A stretch of DNA of 64,000 bases from Microbulbifer sp. SAOS-129_SWC (GCF_039696035.1 NZ_CP155567.1:248001-312000), one strand, 5' to 3'; positions 23,905 to 34,137 are shown, numbered from the stretch's first letter. Notes: generated from the letters alone by a model not told the origin. Numbers and translations: made by a program.

Positions 23905-24267
23905 ATGGCAAGAGTATTGATTGTTGACGACTCGCCAACAGAAACACACAAGCTGACTACAATCCTGGAGAAGAACGGCCATGCGGTGATAGCCGCTACC
24001 AATGGCGAGAACGGGGTTGATGTGGCGCGCGAGCAGAAGCCCGATGTCATCCTGATGGATATCGTCATGCCGGGCCTTAACGGCTTCCAGGCCACCCGCC
24101 AGCTGAGCAAGGACGACAGCACCAATGGTATCCCGATCATTATCGTGACCACCAAGGATCAGGACACCGACCGCGTCTGGGGCATGCGCCAGGGTGCGCA
24201 GGCCTACCTGACCAAGCCGGTCGACGAGGGCAAGCTGCTGGGTACCATCGAGGAGGTGTTGGCCTAG
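23905..24267 (+). CDS. pilH: Twitching motility response regulator PilH
   Basis: A 120-residue CheY-like receiver, thought to favour pilus retraction or to act as a phosphate sink in the Pil-Chp system. MARVLIVDDSPTE gives the acidic pocket, Asp52 (ILMDIVMPGLNG) the phospho-acceptor, and the VTTKDQDTDRVWGMRQGA segment is typical of PilH. The ATG at 23905 has a GGGGGAAACC ribosome-binding region; the upstream in-frame extension is not conserved in the family. Confidence 0.95.
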   Translation: MARVLIVDDSPTETHKLTTILEKNGHAVIAATNGENGVDVAREQKPDVILMDIVMPGLNGFQATRQLSKDDSTNGIPIIIVTTKDQDTDRVWGMRQGAQAYLTKPVDEGKLLGTIEEVLA

Positions 24268-24283
24268 GCCAGCTGCGAACTCA

Positions 24284-24826
24284 GTGCAGTCAAAACAGAC
24301 CCCTTATCTCGCACTGGTCGATATCGCGCGGCGCGCCAAGGCGCAGTCCGCCGGCCTGCCCGGCCGCCAGGAGGTAAAGCCTCACTGGACCGGGGTTGGT
24401 TTCACTCTGCTGGGCCACCGCTTCGTTGCCTCGATGGACGATGTGGTGGAACTGCTGGAAGTACCGCAGTACACCTTTGTCCCCGGCGTTCAGCCGTGGG
24501 TGCGCGGTGTCGCCAATGTGCGCGGCCGCCTGTTGCCGATGTTCGACCTGGCCGCATTTTTCGGCGGCCAGTTGGGCGGGCCGCGGCAGCGGCGCCGGGT
24601 GCTGGTGGTCGAGCGCGATAAAGTCTACGCCGGTCTGATTGTCGACGAGCTGCACGGCATGCAGCACCTCCCGTTGGAGTATGCCGGGCATGCGCCGGGC
24701 GATTTGCTGGAGCCGTTTGCACCGATGGTCAACGGCCAGTTCCAGCTGCCGCAGGGGCGCTGGCTGGTGTTTGACATGCATGCGTTGATCAACGATTTCC
24801 AGTTTATGGATGCCGCGGCCCAGTAG
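24284..24826 (+). CDS. pilI: CheW-like adaptor PilI
   Basis: A 180-residue CheW-domain scaffold linking PilJ to the ChpA kinase at the pole. The GTG start is 16 bases after pilH. The hydrophobic core segments YTFVPGVQPWVRGVANVRGR, LLPMFDLAAFF and RRRVLVVERDKVYAGLIVDE, read separately, match the CheW fold. No enzymatic motifs are expected or present. Confidence 0.92.
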   Translation: MQSKQTPYLALVDIARRAKAQSAGLPGRQEVKPHWTGVGFTLLGHRFVASMDDVVELLEVPQYTFVPGVQPWVRGVANVRGRLLPMFDLAAFFGGQLGGPRQRRRVLVVERDKVYAGLIVDELHGMQHLPLEYAGHAPGDLLEPFAPMVNGQFQLPQGRWLVFDMHALINDFQFMDAAAQ

Positions 24827-25004
24827 GTCGCGGCATTCTGATTTTCCCGCTCGGGGAAAGTTCGACCGCGATGGCATCTGTCGCGCTCGAAGTCCATCGG
24901 GAAAAGCACCACTCGATCTCGTTGAGGTCGGCGTGGAGCAAAGCGTTCATTTAATGTGGTGATAAAAAGAATTGGCCTGGAGACAGGTCCGCCAGGAGTA
25001 AACT
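24827..25004 (+). other. pilI-pilJ intergenic region
   Basis: A 178-bp gap with a small stem TTTCCC/GGGAAA (24843-24848, 24854-24859) soon after the pilI stop. A CAGGAG ribosome-binding site precedes pilJ. No gene seen. Confidence 0.4.
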
Positions 25005-27149
25005 ATGAAAACAGGCTCCCAGAGTTCATTTTCCGCGCTGCGCAGCAACCCCGCGGCGTTGTTTATGGGTCTGCTGGTACTCGCCACACTGGCGGGGCTG
25101 ATTGTCAGTATCTACCTGGTGCAGACCCAGGGCGACCAGGATAAGAAATACCTGCAGGACGTTGCGGAACTGCGCGCCCTGGCCTATCAGGTCGTGTCCC
25201 AGGCCCCATCGGCGACCACCGGTGACGAGCAGGCGTTTGCCGACTTGAAAAAAACGGTCGGCCAGATGGGCGATATCTGGAACCAGCTCAAAGGTGCCGA
25301 TGCGGGTACCCGGCGCGCGCTGCAGAAAGAGCTGTCCGACTACAGCCAGATCTGGCGTCAGGTGCGCGAGCAGGCCAACACCATCATCGGCAACAAAGAT
25401 TCCATTATCTTCCTTAACGACGTAGCGAGCACGCTGAACGACTCGCTGCCGGAACTGCAGGCCGAGCACAACAATATCGTGGAGATCCTGCTGGCCAACA
25501 ACGCCCCGGCCAACCAGGTGGAGCAGGCCCAGTTGCAGGTATGGCGCGCGGAGCGCATCGGCCGGAACATCGACAAGATGCTGCAGGGTGGTGACGACGC
25601 GGAAGCGGCTGCGGACCAGTTCAATACCGACGCGAGCCTGTTCGGTAAGGTGGTCGAGGGCATGAAGAACGGCGATGTCGTAATGGGCATCTCCCGCGTA
25701 ACCGACCCAGAGGCGCGCAAGTCTCTGGACGAGATTACCGAGTTGTTCGAGTTCGTGAGTTCCTCGGTGCGCCAGATCTTCGAATCCACTCCGGCGCTGT
25801 TCGCCACCCGCCAGGCGGCGGATGGCATTGCCGCCTCCTCGCCGAAGCTGCTGGAGGCGCTGAACACCCTCAACGACCGCATTATCAACCTGTCTGGCGA
25901 GCGCCAGCCGAACAACCAGACCATCGCCATCATTGCCGGTGTGTTCGTACTGTTGATTTTCGGCATGATGATCGCGGCCTTCTCCGGTACCCGCCGCAGC
26001 CTGCGTGAAGAGTCCGACACCAACGAGCGTAACCAGCAGGCGATTATGCAGCTGCTGGATGAGCTGGCCGACCTCGCCGACGGTGACCTGACCACCTCCG
26101 CCACGGTAACCGAGGCATTTACCGGTGCGATCGCCGACTCCATCAACTACACCATTGACCAGCTGCGGGTACTGGTGTCGCGGATTACCGGCGCGGCCCA
26201 GGAAGTATCCGGGCTGTCGCAGGAAACCCAGCAGACCGCGCTGCACCTCGCCGAGGCCTCCGAGCACCAGGCGCAGGAAATCGCCGGCGCCTCCGCGGCG
26301 GTGAACGAAATGGCGGTCACCATTGACCAGGTATCTGCCAACGCCGCCGAATCGGCACAGGTGGCGGAGCGCTCGGTACAGATCGCGAGTAACGGTGCCA
26401 AGGTGGTACAGAACACCATCAGGGGCATGGACAATATTCGCGAGCAGATCCAGGAGACCTCGAAGCGAATCAAGCGCCTGGGTGAATCTTCCCAGGAGAT
26501 TGGCGATATCGTGAGCCTGATTAACGACATTGCCGACCAGACCAACATTCTCGCCCTTAACGCTGCCATCCAGGCGAGCATGGCCGGCGACGCCGGCCGC
26601 GGCTTCGCGGTGGTAGCGGACGAAGTACAGCGCCTCGCGGAACGTTCCGCCGCAGCGACCAAGCAGATCGAAGGTCTGGTAAAAGCGATTCAGTCGGATA
26701 CCAACGAAGCCGTAATCTCGATGGAGCAGACCACCACCGAGGTGGTGCGCGGTGCGCGCCTGGCCCAAGACGCCGGTGTGGCCCTGGAAGAGATTGAGGG
26801 CGTATCCACCAACCTGGCCGCGTTGATTCAGAACATCTCCAACGCCGCCCGCCAGCAGGCCTCCTCTGCCGGCCACATTTCCAACACGATGAACGTGATT
26901 CAGGAAATTACCTCGCAGACATCTGCCGGTACCCAGGCTACCGCACAGTCGATTGGTAACCTGGCCGATACCGCCAACGCCCTGCGTGAATCCGTTGCCG
27001 GCTTCAAGCTGCCGAGCGAAGAGGCTGCCGAAGAGAGCGGCGATCTGTACGACGTGGAACTGCCGGAAATGGGCGAAGAGGAGTTCTCGCTGCTCGACCC
27101 GGAAGAGGCCCAGCAAGCGGACAATCAGGAGGACCGGGCCCTGGCCTGA
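25005..27149 (+). CDS. pilJ: Methyl-accepting chemotaxis protein PilJ
   Basis: A 714-residue receptor of the Pil-Chp pathway. Transmembrane segment 1 is at about residues 15-38, a PilJ-type periplasmic sensor region covers about 40-300, and transmembrane segment 2 (IAIIAGVFVLLIFGMMIAAF) is at about 306-326. A HAMP-like linker and a long cytoplasmic coiled coil follow, with the conserved hairpin tip containing NILALNAAIQASMAG and GRGFAVVADEVQRLAERS. The C-terminal tail is acidic. In Pseudomonas PilJ senses surface contact through pilin. No methyltransferase gene pilK follows in this operon. Confidence 0.95.
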   Translation: MKTGSQSSFSALRSNPAALFMGLLVLATLAGLIVSIYLVQTQGDQDKKYLQDVAELRALAYQVVSQAPSATTGDEQAFADLKKTVGQMGDIWNQLKGADAGTRRALQKELSDYSQIWRQVREQANTIIGNKDSIIFLNDVASTLNDSLPELQAEHNNIVEILLANNAPANQVEQAQLQVWRAERIGRNIDKMLQGGDDAEAAADQFNTDASLFGKVVEGMKNGDVVMGISRVTDPEARKSLDEITELFEFVSSSVRQIFESTPALFATRQAADGIAASSPKLLEALNTLNDRIINLSGERQPNNQTIAIIAGVFVLLIFGMMIAAFSGTRRSLREESDTNERNQQAIMQLLDELADLADGDLTTSATVTEAFTGAIADSINYTIDQLRVLVSRITGAAQEVSGLSQETQQTALHLAEASEHQAQEIAGASAAVNEMAVTIDQVSANAAESAQVAERSVQIASNGAKVVQNTIRGMDNIREQIQETSKRIKRLGESSQEIGDIVSLINDIADQTNILALNAAIQASMAGDAGRGFAVVADEVQRLAERSAAATKQIEGLVKAIQSDTNEAVISMEQTTTEVVRGARLAQDAGVALEEIEGVSTNLAALIQNISNAARQQASSAGHISNTMNVIQEITSQTSAGTQATAQSIGNLADTANALRESVAGFKLPSEEAAEESGDLYDVELPEMGEEEFSLLDPEEAQQADNQEDRALA

Positions 27150-27272
27150 TCCGGCGGGGAGTGCTCTGCACTCCATCCGGAAAGGTGCCCGCCAACCCGT
27201 CGGGCGCGGGGCACAAGGGGCGCGCGCCCGAGGCGCGCACCGGCGTACAGAATGAATTACTGAGGACTTGGC

Positions 27273-30200
27273 GTGAATCACGACAATCCGAATTTCCTGG
27301 CCCTGGACTGGCTGACGGGTGAGATCAACGAGACGCTGGCGCAGGCGCGCCAGCAGCTGGAAACCTTCGCCGCAGCCTCCGATGCCAGCGACACCACGCT
27401 GCTGCAAAGCTGTCTGGAGCTGATCCACCAGGTGCATGGCAGCCTGCATATGGCGGAGCTGACCGGTGCGGCCATGCTCGCCGAAGAGATGGAGCAGCTG
27501 GTGCAGGCGCTGGCGGCCGGCGAAGTCGAAAACAGCGACGAGACGCGCGAATTCCTCATGCGCGCGCTGCTCGAACTGCCCCTGTATCTGGACAAAGCGG
27601 CCTACCAGCGCCGCGACAACCCGGTGCTGCTGCTGCCCCTGCTGAACGATCTGCGCGCGGTGCGCCGCGAGCGCCTGATCACCGAGGGTGCGCTCTTCTC
27701 CCCCGACCTGTCCCCGCTGGAGCGCGTATCCGGCAAGCGCCAGCCGCTGACCGCCGACCGCGCCCGCCTCGACGAGCTGGTGGGCAAGCTGCGCAAGATG
27801 TACCACGTTGCCGCCGCGTCACTGATTCGCGACGTCAACAGTGGCGAGAGCCTCGCCTACCTGACCAAGGTGGCGGAAAAGATGGCGCTGCTCTACAACG
27901 GCAGCCCGCGCCAGCCCCTGTGGCAGATCCTGCTCGGTGTCTTCGAAGCGATCGGCGAGCATCGCATTGCGGTGATGCCGGCGCTGCGCCAGATGCTGCG
28001 TCGCATTGATGTGGAGTTCCGCCTGTTGCAGGGCCGTGGCGCGCCAGTGCTGGACGCCAAACTCGATCGCGACCTGATTCGCAACCTTCTGTTCTACGTC
28101 TACCTGGCCGGCCCCAACGGGCAGCGCTGCGCAGCGCTGTACCGGGAGTACGCCCTCGACAAGGCCGTGCCCGGCACCCCGCGTCCGGACACCGAAGACG
28201 CCCTGGCCATGGGCCCCGAGGCGCTCGGCACCGCGGTGACCGCGCTGCGCGAGGAGCTGGCTGGGCTGCGCGAGGCACTGGAGCCGAGCATCGCTGGCGG
28301 TGAACAGCAACCGCTCGGCGACACTGCCGCGGTTGCCAAGCGTCTGGCAGACACCCTCGGTGTGCTCGGCCTGGAAAATCAGCGCGGCCGGGCCCGTAGT
28401 ATTTACGAACACCTGCGCGACGCCGCCCGCGGCGAAGATGCGGAAAATCTGCTGATGCAGGCTGCTGGCGAAATGGTGCAGCTGGATTCCGCCCTGGCGT
28501 CCAGCGTTGCGCGCAACAAGAATGTCGACAACGAGCAGCCCCTCACCGGCGACGCGACCGACACGGTCCTGCGTGAAGCGCGCCTGGGCCTCGAGACCGT
28601 CAAAGAAGCAGTGGTCGAATACATCGCCAGCCACTGGGATATCAGTTATCTCAACCGGGTGCCCGAGCGGCTGCAGGAAGTCTGCGGTGGCCTGGATATG
28701 GTCGGTTATCGCCGCGCCAGCGAGATCGTCACTGCCTGTCGGCGCTACATCACCGAACAGCTGATCGATGCCGCGGAGCAGCCGGAGTGGAAACTGCTCG
28801 ATACCCTGGCCGACGCCATCACCAGTGTCGAGTACTATCTCGAGCGCCGCGCCGACGGCATCGAAGACGCGGATATGCTGCTGGCGCTGGCAGAAGACAG
28901 CGTCGCCACCCTCGGCTTCAGTATCGCTGCGGACGCGGCCCCGGAGCAGCGCGGAGAGCCGTCGACGGCCGCGGATGTGCAAACTCCGCCGGTCGCTGCG
29001 GATGCCGATGAAGAAGTCGCTGAGCTCGAAAGCTTCGAACTCGAACCTGAACCCGAATCCGCCGGCACCGACGACGGTGTCGCGGACGAAGACAGCTGGT
29101 TTGCCACTGCCGGCGATGCGGAAAATGTAGCCGCAGCCGGCGAATCCGCTGTTGGAGAAACCACTGCCGTCGCGGCTTCACCGGAAGCGATCGCTCCGCC
29201 CGCTAGCGCAGGCAGTGCCACCGCGGCGTCCGATGACGACGACAGCCTGATCGACGATGAAATTGTCGAGATCTTCCTCGAGGAAGCGGCCGAGGTACTG
29301 GAAACCATCGCGGAGTATTTCCCGCGCTGGGCGGCAAATTTCGGCGATGGCGAGGCGCTGACGGAGTTTCGTCGCGGCTTCCATACCCTCAAGGGGTCCG
29401 GCCGCATGGTCGAGGCACTGGAGGTCGGCGAGCTCGCCTGGGCGGTGGAAAATATGCTCAACCGGATCCTCGACGATTCGGTCAAGCCGAGCCGCGCCCA
29501 CGTCGAACTGATCGAGCAGGTGCGACAGAAGCTGCCGTCGATGATCGACGGTTTCCGTACACGCACGGGCGACCCGGAACCGGCGCGCACCGCGCAGCTG
29601 GAAAGCTGGGCCCAGCAGCTGGCGCGGGGCGAAATGCCGGCCGACATGTCTGTCGCCGCAGCGCCGCTACCCGCAGCCACCGTCGACGATGATGGAGCTG
29701 ACGGCGGTGACGACTTCGACCAGCTGTGGGAAATCTTTGCCCAGGAGGCCGAGACGCACCTGGCCACTGTGGAAGAATTCCTCGCTGATATGCGCGCGTC
29801 CGTGCCGCTCTACGGTGTGCCGTCGGATCCACTGCACCGCGCGCTGCACACTCTCAAAGGCTCCGCCCATATGGCGGAGTTGACCCCGGTAGCGCAACTG
29901 GTGGCGCCGCTGGAGCGTTTTGCCAAGGAGCTGCGCACGTATCAGGTGGCCATCGATGCGGATATCTATGATCTGATCAGCGACGGCGCCAGTTATGTGC
30001 GCGAAGCGCTGGCGCAGATCCGTGCCGGCAGTGCGCCGGTGATCGAAAAATCCGAACAATATCTGGCCCGGATCGCCGAGCTGCAGGAGCGCGCGGTCGG
30101 CCACCTGATCCGCGAGCGCGAAGCCAACGAGCCGCGAGCGGTCGATCCGCAGCTGCTCGCGGTCATCATGGCCGACGGCATGAAAGTGCTGCTGGATGCC

Positions 30201-33200
30201 GACCAGATGCTGAACCAGTGGCGCGCCAACCCCGCCGACCTGTCACAGCTGAATCCGGTCGCGGAAGAATTGAGCATCCTGCACGACGCTGCCGAGCGCG
30301 CGCAGCTGCCGACGCTGGCCGAGCTGTCGCAACTGCTGCTGGATGTCTATCGCCGCGTGATCGACGGCACCCTGGAGGCGGAGCCCGCACTGTGGGCGTC
30401 GCTGGAGCAGGGGCACAATGAGCTGCTCGACCTGGTTGACGCAGTAGCCGCGGCCCAGGACCTGCCGGATGTGAGCGAGGCCGTCGGCGGCGCGCTGCGC
30501 TATCTGGCCCAGGGCGGCAGCGATAGCAGTGACGACGATTACGATCTGTCCGAACTGGGTATCGACAGCGCCGAGTTAACATTCGAGGACGAGCCGACCT
30601 CCGCCGCGGACAGCACTGTCAGCGAGTTCGGCGCACTGGGTTTCGACGACCTGATCGCTGCGGAACAGCGCTCTGCGGATGCCGAGTCCGAGGTGGTCAT
30701 CGAAACAACGGACGAAGCTGCCGCCACCGATTACAGCGGTTTCCTGGTCGACGAGATCGAGCAAGAGTTCGACGCGAATAATGCTGCCGCCGCGCCGCCC
30801 AGCGAGGATCCGCAAATCTGGTTTGCCGGGGAGAGCGCGGAGGCACCAGCCACCGCGTCGCAGGAAACCACGGGTACGGGCGATGGCCGGCTTTCCGATG
30901 ACGCCGGCACCGCGTCTGAAGCGCCGGCAGCCGAGCCCGCTGCTGCGTCGGAGAGCGCCGCGAATATCCAGGCGCTGCTCGCAGACATCGATCCGGACGT
31001 GGTCGAGGTCTTTATGGAAGAGGCCGCCGATCTGGTCGACGAGCTGGAAGAGCTGATCCAGGGCTGGGAGCAGGATCCCGCCGACAACCAGATGGCAGAG
31101 GCCCTGAAACGGGTGCTGCACACCTTCAAAGGCGGCGCGCGTATGGCTGGCCTGATGGGGCTGGGGGAAGTGGCGCACCGCTTCGAAACCGTGATCGAAG
31201 GGATGCAGGCCAGTGCCCAGCCGTCGGCGGAGTTCTTTGCCGACGCGCACGCGATCTACGATCGCATCGCCGCCGGCGTCGAGACGGTACGTGCGTGGAT
31301 GGCGGGTGATCAGCTCGACGACTTCGCCCAGCTGCTGTCCACGCGCTGGGCCGACGGCCAGCTGGCGCCGGACGCCGATCCGGTTGATTACGGCATCGAG
31401 TCCCGAGATCTGGCGCCGGCCACTGCGGCGGAAACGCCCGAAGAGCTGGCCGCGGAGCTGCCGACGCTGGAGGAAGCGGAGCCGGAGGAGCCGCAACTGC
31501 AGGCGAGCGCCGGCGAATTGATCCCGGCCGAGCAGGCGCCTGCAGCGGAGTCCAGCGGCAAGGTCCTGCCGTTTACCCGCAACAAGAAAGAGCGCCTGCG
31601 CGAGCGCGATTCCGGTGGCCCGGCACGTGGCCAGCCACAGGAGATGGTGCGGGTGGCCGCGGAATTGCTCGAAGAGCTGGTCAACCTCGCCGGTGAGACG
31701 TCTATCTCCCGCGGTCGCCTGGAAGAGCAGGTGAGCGAATTCGGCCTGGCGCTCGACGAGATGGATGCGACCCTGCACCGCCTCAACGAACAGCTGCGTC
31801 GCCTCGATCTGGAGACGGAAGCGCAGATCCTGTTCCGGCAGGAGCAGCTCGCCGAGCAGGACGACAATTTCGACCCGCTGGAAATGGACCGCTACTCCTC
31901 CATTCAGACGCTGTCGCGCTCCTTGCTGGAGTCCACCTCGGACTTGATGGAGCTGCGCAGCACCCTCGGCAACAAGACGCGCGATACCGAGACGCTGCTG
32001 CTGCAGCAGTCACGGGTAAACACCGAGCTGCAGGAAGGCCTGATGCGCAGCCGCATGGTGCCCTTCTCGCGCCTGGTGCCGCGCCTGCGTCGCATCGTGC
32101 GGCAGGTCAGTGCCGAACTCGGCAAGCAGGTGGACCTGGTGTTCTCCAACGTCGAGGGCGAGCTGGACAGATCCATGCTCGAGCGCATGGTGGCACCGCT
32201 CGAGCATATGCTGCGCAATGCCGTCGACCACGGCATCGAATCGCCGCAGCAGCGCGCTGCCTCCGGCAAGGCCGAGCGTGGCCGCATCACCGTGGCGCTG
32301 GCCCGCGAAGGCAGTGAGGTGGTGATCACCATCGGCGATGACGGTGCCGGCATCAACCTGATGAGGGTGCGCCAGAAAGCGGTGGAAAGCGGCCTGATGC
32401 GCCCGGATGCGGAGCTGTCCAACAACGAGATTCTGCAGTTCATCCTGCAGGCCGGATTCAGCACCGCGGAGAAAGTGACACAGATTTCCGGCCGCGGTGT
32501 GGGTATGGACGTGGTGTCTGCCGAGATCAAGCAGATCGGCGGTAGCGTACATATCAATTCCCAGTCCGGTCAGGGTACCGAATTCGTCGTGCGGCTGCCG
32601 TTCACCGTGTCGGTGAACCGCGCGCTGATGGTGCGGGTGGGCGATGACCTGTTCGCGCTGCCGCTGAATACCATCGAGGGTATCGTGCGTTTGAGCCCGT
32701 TCGAGCTGGAGCACTACTACCGCTCCAGTGACGCGCGCTTCGAGTACGCCGGTGAGCCCTATCAGGTCAGTTATTTCGGCACCCTGCTGCAGTCCGAGGC
32801 GCAGCCCAAGCTGAGCGTCGAGGAAATGCAGCTGCCGGTGCTGCTGGTGCGCTCCGAGGGGCACGCGATGGCGCTGCAGGTGGATGCGATCATGGGTAGC
32901 CGCGAGATCGTGGTGAAGAGCCTGGGTCCGCAGTTTGCCGGCGTGCAGGGGGTTTCCGGTGCGACGGTTACCGGTGACGGCACCGTGGTGGTGATTCTCG
33001 ACGCCCACGCGCTGCTGCGCCGCCAGGCCGCGCAGCTGGCGCGCCCGGACAACATGGTACAGCTGCCACAGACTCCGGTGGCGCAGCCGGAGCCGGAGGA
33101 GCGCCAGCAGACCATCATGGTGGTGGACGACTCGGTCACGGTGCGCAAGGTGACTTCGCGCTTCCTCGAGCGCGAGGGCTATCAGGTCAGCACCGCCAAA

Positions 33201-33476
33201 GACGGCCAGGACGCGGTGATCCAGTTGCAGGACACCATCCCCGACCTGATTCTGCTGGATATCGAAATGCCGCGCATGGACGGCTTCGAGGTAGCGCGAC
33301 ACATCCGTTCGAGCAACCGCCTGCGGGATATCCCGATCGTGATGATCACCTCGCGTACCGGTAAAAAGCACCGTGATCACGCGCTGTCATTGGGGGTCAA
33401 TCACTATCTGGGCAAGCCCTATCAGGAAGAGGTGCTGCTCGACGCGATTCGCGATTACATGGCGGCGCCGGCCTAG
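27273..33476 (+). CDS. chpA: Hybrid chemosensory histidine kinase ChpA/PilL
   Basis: A 2067-residue CheA-type kinase controlling type IV pili; GTG start with a TGAGGA ribosome-binding site. A first Hpt-like module has His52 but lacks the usual Lys (HQVHGS). Canonical Hpt modules follow at His704 (HTLKGSGRM), His859 (HTLKGSAHM) and His1283 (HTFKGGARM). Acidic Ala/Glu-rich linkers separate them. The kinase core begins near residue 1456, with the N-box at Asn1649 (MLRNAVDHGIE), G boxes GDDGAGINL and SGRGVGMDVV, a CheW-like domain, and a C-terminal receiver with phospho-acceptor Asp1996 (LLDIEMPRMDG). Pseudomonas ChpA is longer and has more Hpt-like domains. Confidence 0.95.
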   Translation: MNHDNPNFLALDWLTGEINETLAQARQQLETFAAASDASDTTLLQSCLELIHQVHGSLHMAELTGAAMLAEEMEQLVQALAAGEVENSDETREFLMRALLELPLYLDKAAYQRRDNPVLLLPLLNDLRAVRRERLITEGALFSPDLSPLERVSGKRQPLTADRARLDELVGKLRKMYHVAAASLIRDVNSGESLAYLTKVAEKMALLYNGSPRQPLWQILLGVFEAIGEHRIAVMPALRQMLRRIDVEFRLLQGRGAPVLDAKLDRDLIRNLLFYVYLAGPNGQRCAALYREYALDKAVPGTPRPDTEDALAMGPEALGTAVTALREELAGLREALEPSIAGGEQQPLGDTAAVAKRLADTLGVLGLENQRGRARSIYEHLRDAARGEDAENLLMQAAGEMVQLDSALASSVARNKNVDNEQPLTGDATDTVLREARLGLETVKEAVVEYIASHWDISYLNRVPERLQEVCGGLDMVGYRRASEIVTACRRYITEQLIDAAEQPEWKLLDTLADAITSVEYYLERRADGIEDADMLLALAEDSVATLGFSIAADAAPEQRGEPSTAADVQTPPVAADADEEVAELESFELEPEPESAGTDDGVADEDSWFATAGDAENVAAAGESAVGETTAVAASPEAIAPPASAGSATAASDDDDSLIDDEIVEIFLEEAAEVLETIAEYFPRWAANFGDGEALTEFRRGFHTLKGSGRMVEALEVGELAWAVENMLNRILDDSVKPSRAHVELIEQVRQKLPSMIDGFRTRTGDPEPARTAQLESWAQQLARGEMPADMSVAAAPLPAATVDDDGADGGDDFDQLWEIFAQEAETHLATVEEFLADMRASVPLYGVPSDPLHRALHTLKGSAHMAELTPVAQLVAPLERFAKELRTYQVAIDADIYDLISDGASYVREALAQIRAGSAPVIEKSEQYLARIAELQERAVGHLIREREANEPRAVDPQLLAVIMADGMKVLLDADQMLNQWRANPADLSQLNPVAEELSILHDAAERAQLPTLAELSQLLLDVYRRVIDGTLEAEPALWASLEQGHNELLDLVDAVAAAQDLPDVSEAVGGALRYLAQGGSDSSDDDYDLSELGIDSAELTFEDEPTSAADSTVSEFGALGFDDLIAAEQRSADAESEVVIETTDEAAATDYSGFLVDEIEQEFDANNAAAAPPSEDPQIWFAGESAEAPATASQETTGTGDGRLSDDAGTASEAPAAEPAAASESAANIQALLADIDPDVVEVFMEEAADLVDELEELIQGWEQDPADNQMAEALKRVLHTFKGGARMAGLMGLGEVAHRFETVIEGMQASAQPSAEFFADAHAIYDRIAAGVETVRAWMAGDQLDDFAQLLSTRWADGQLAPDADPVDYGIESRDLAPATAAETPEELAAELPTLEEAEPEEPQLQASAGELIPAEQAPAAESSGKVLPFTRNKKERLRERDSGGPARGQPQEMVRVAAELLEELVNLAGETSISRGRLEEQVSEFGLALDEMDATLHRLNEQLRRLDLETEAQILFRQEQLAEQDDNFDPLEMDRYSSIQTLSRSLLESTSDLMELRSTLGNKTRDTETLLLQQSRVNTELQEGLMRSRMVPFSRLVPRLRRIVRQVSAELGKQVDLVFSNVEGELDRSMLERMVAPLEHMLRNAVDHGIESPQQRAASGKAERGRITVALAREGSEVVITIGDDGAGINLMRVRQKAVESGLMRPDAELSNNEILQFILQAGFSTAEKVTQISGRGVGMDVVSAEIKQIGGSVHINSQSGQGTEFVVRLPFTVSVNRALMVRVGDDLFALPLNTIEGIVRLSPFELEHYYRSSDARFEYAGEPYQVSYFGTLLQSEAQPKLSVEEMQLPVLLVRSEGHAMALQVDAIMGSREIVVKSLGPQFAGVQGVSGATVTGDGTVVVILDAHALLRRQAAQLARPDNMVQLPQTPVAQPEPEERQQTIMVVDDSVTVRKVTSRFLEREGYQVSTAKDGQDAVIQLQDTIPDLILLDIEMPRMDGFEVARHIRSSNRLRDIPIVMITSRTGKKHRDHALSLGVNHYLGKPYQEEVLLDAIRDYMAAPA

Positions 33477-33578
33477 GCGCCTGTTGTATTCGCGTTGGAC
33501 AGCCGCGCCGCGTGCCGTCCAGGTTAGTGCGGCAGCCCCTGGAAACTGGAATCGAGATGACATTGAGAGAGTGTGGCG

Positions 33579-34061
33579 ATGAGTGAAGTTGAGGCGCTGT
33601 CGGTCGAAGTGCCGCAGGAGGTGAGTAGCCTGTTGCTGCCGCTGGCCGATGGGCAGCTACTGGTGCCGGTGGATACCCTGTCCGAGGTGATTGCGGTACA
33701 GACGCCGGTGGCCGCCTATGATGCGCCGGACTGGTATCTCGGTGAGCTCAACTGGCGCGAACAGCGTTTGCCGCTGCTGTCTTTCGAGGTGCTGCGTGGC
33801 AAGGCGCTGGCGGCGCCCGGCGACAGCGGCCGTATCGCGGTGCTGAACAGCGGCAATCCCGAGGGCGACCTGCCGTTTTTTGCCCTGATGCTGCAGGGAA
33901 CCCCGCGCCTGGTGCGGGTTACTCCGGATGAGCTGGCCGGTCGCGAGCAGCCCTGCAGTCAGGGCGAGCTGATGCACGTATCACTGTCCGGCGAGGAAGC
34001 GGTGATTCCGGACCTGCCGACGCTCGAGCGAGCTTGCCTGGAGTATCGCAGCAGCCGCTGA
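33579..34061 (+). CDS. chpC: CheW-like protein ChpC
   Basis: A 160-residue CheW-domain protein at the end of the Pil-Chp operon. ATG 33579 is used, with a GAGAGAG sequence upstream; a GTG two codons earlier is possible. Segments such as LLLPLADGQLLVPVDTLSEV and WREQRLPLLSFEVLRG are typical of ChpC. In Pseudomonas ChpC is a second adaptor for ChpA. The chpB methylesterase gene that sits between chpA and chpC there is absent. A strong terminator follows. Confidence 0.88.
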   Translation: MSEVEALSVEVPQEVSSLLLPLADGQLLVPVDTLSEVIAVQTPVAAYDAPDWYLGELNWREQRLPLLSFEVLRGKALAAPGDSGRIAVLNSGNPEGDLPFFALMLQGTPRLVRVTPDELAGREQPCSQGELMHVSLSGEEAVIPDLPTLERACLEYRSSR

Positions 34062-34091
34062 GCCGCTGCCGAATGCGGCGATCGAGCGCAT

Positions 34092-34122
34092 AAAAAACGG
34101 GGCCTATGAGGCCCCGTTTTTT
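34092..34122. terminator. Bidirectional intrinsic terminator between chpC and ponA
   Basis: Stem CGGGGCC/GGCCCCG (34098-34104, 34110-34116) with a 5-nt loop, extended by an A-run (34092-34097) and a T-run (34117-34122). It serves both the Pil-Chp operon and the convergent ponA. Confidence 0.95.
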
Positions 34123-34137
34123 ATTGTGTGCCGAGCG

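Noticed and set aside
25026..27806. 926-codon minus-strand frame opposite pilJ
   Set aside because: Antisense shadow of a GC-rich gene; pilJ on the plus strand has full family motifs.
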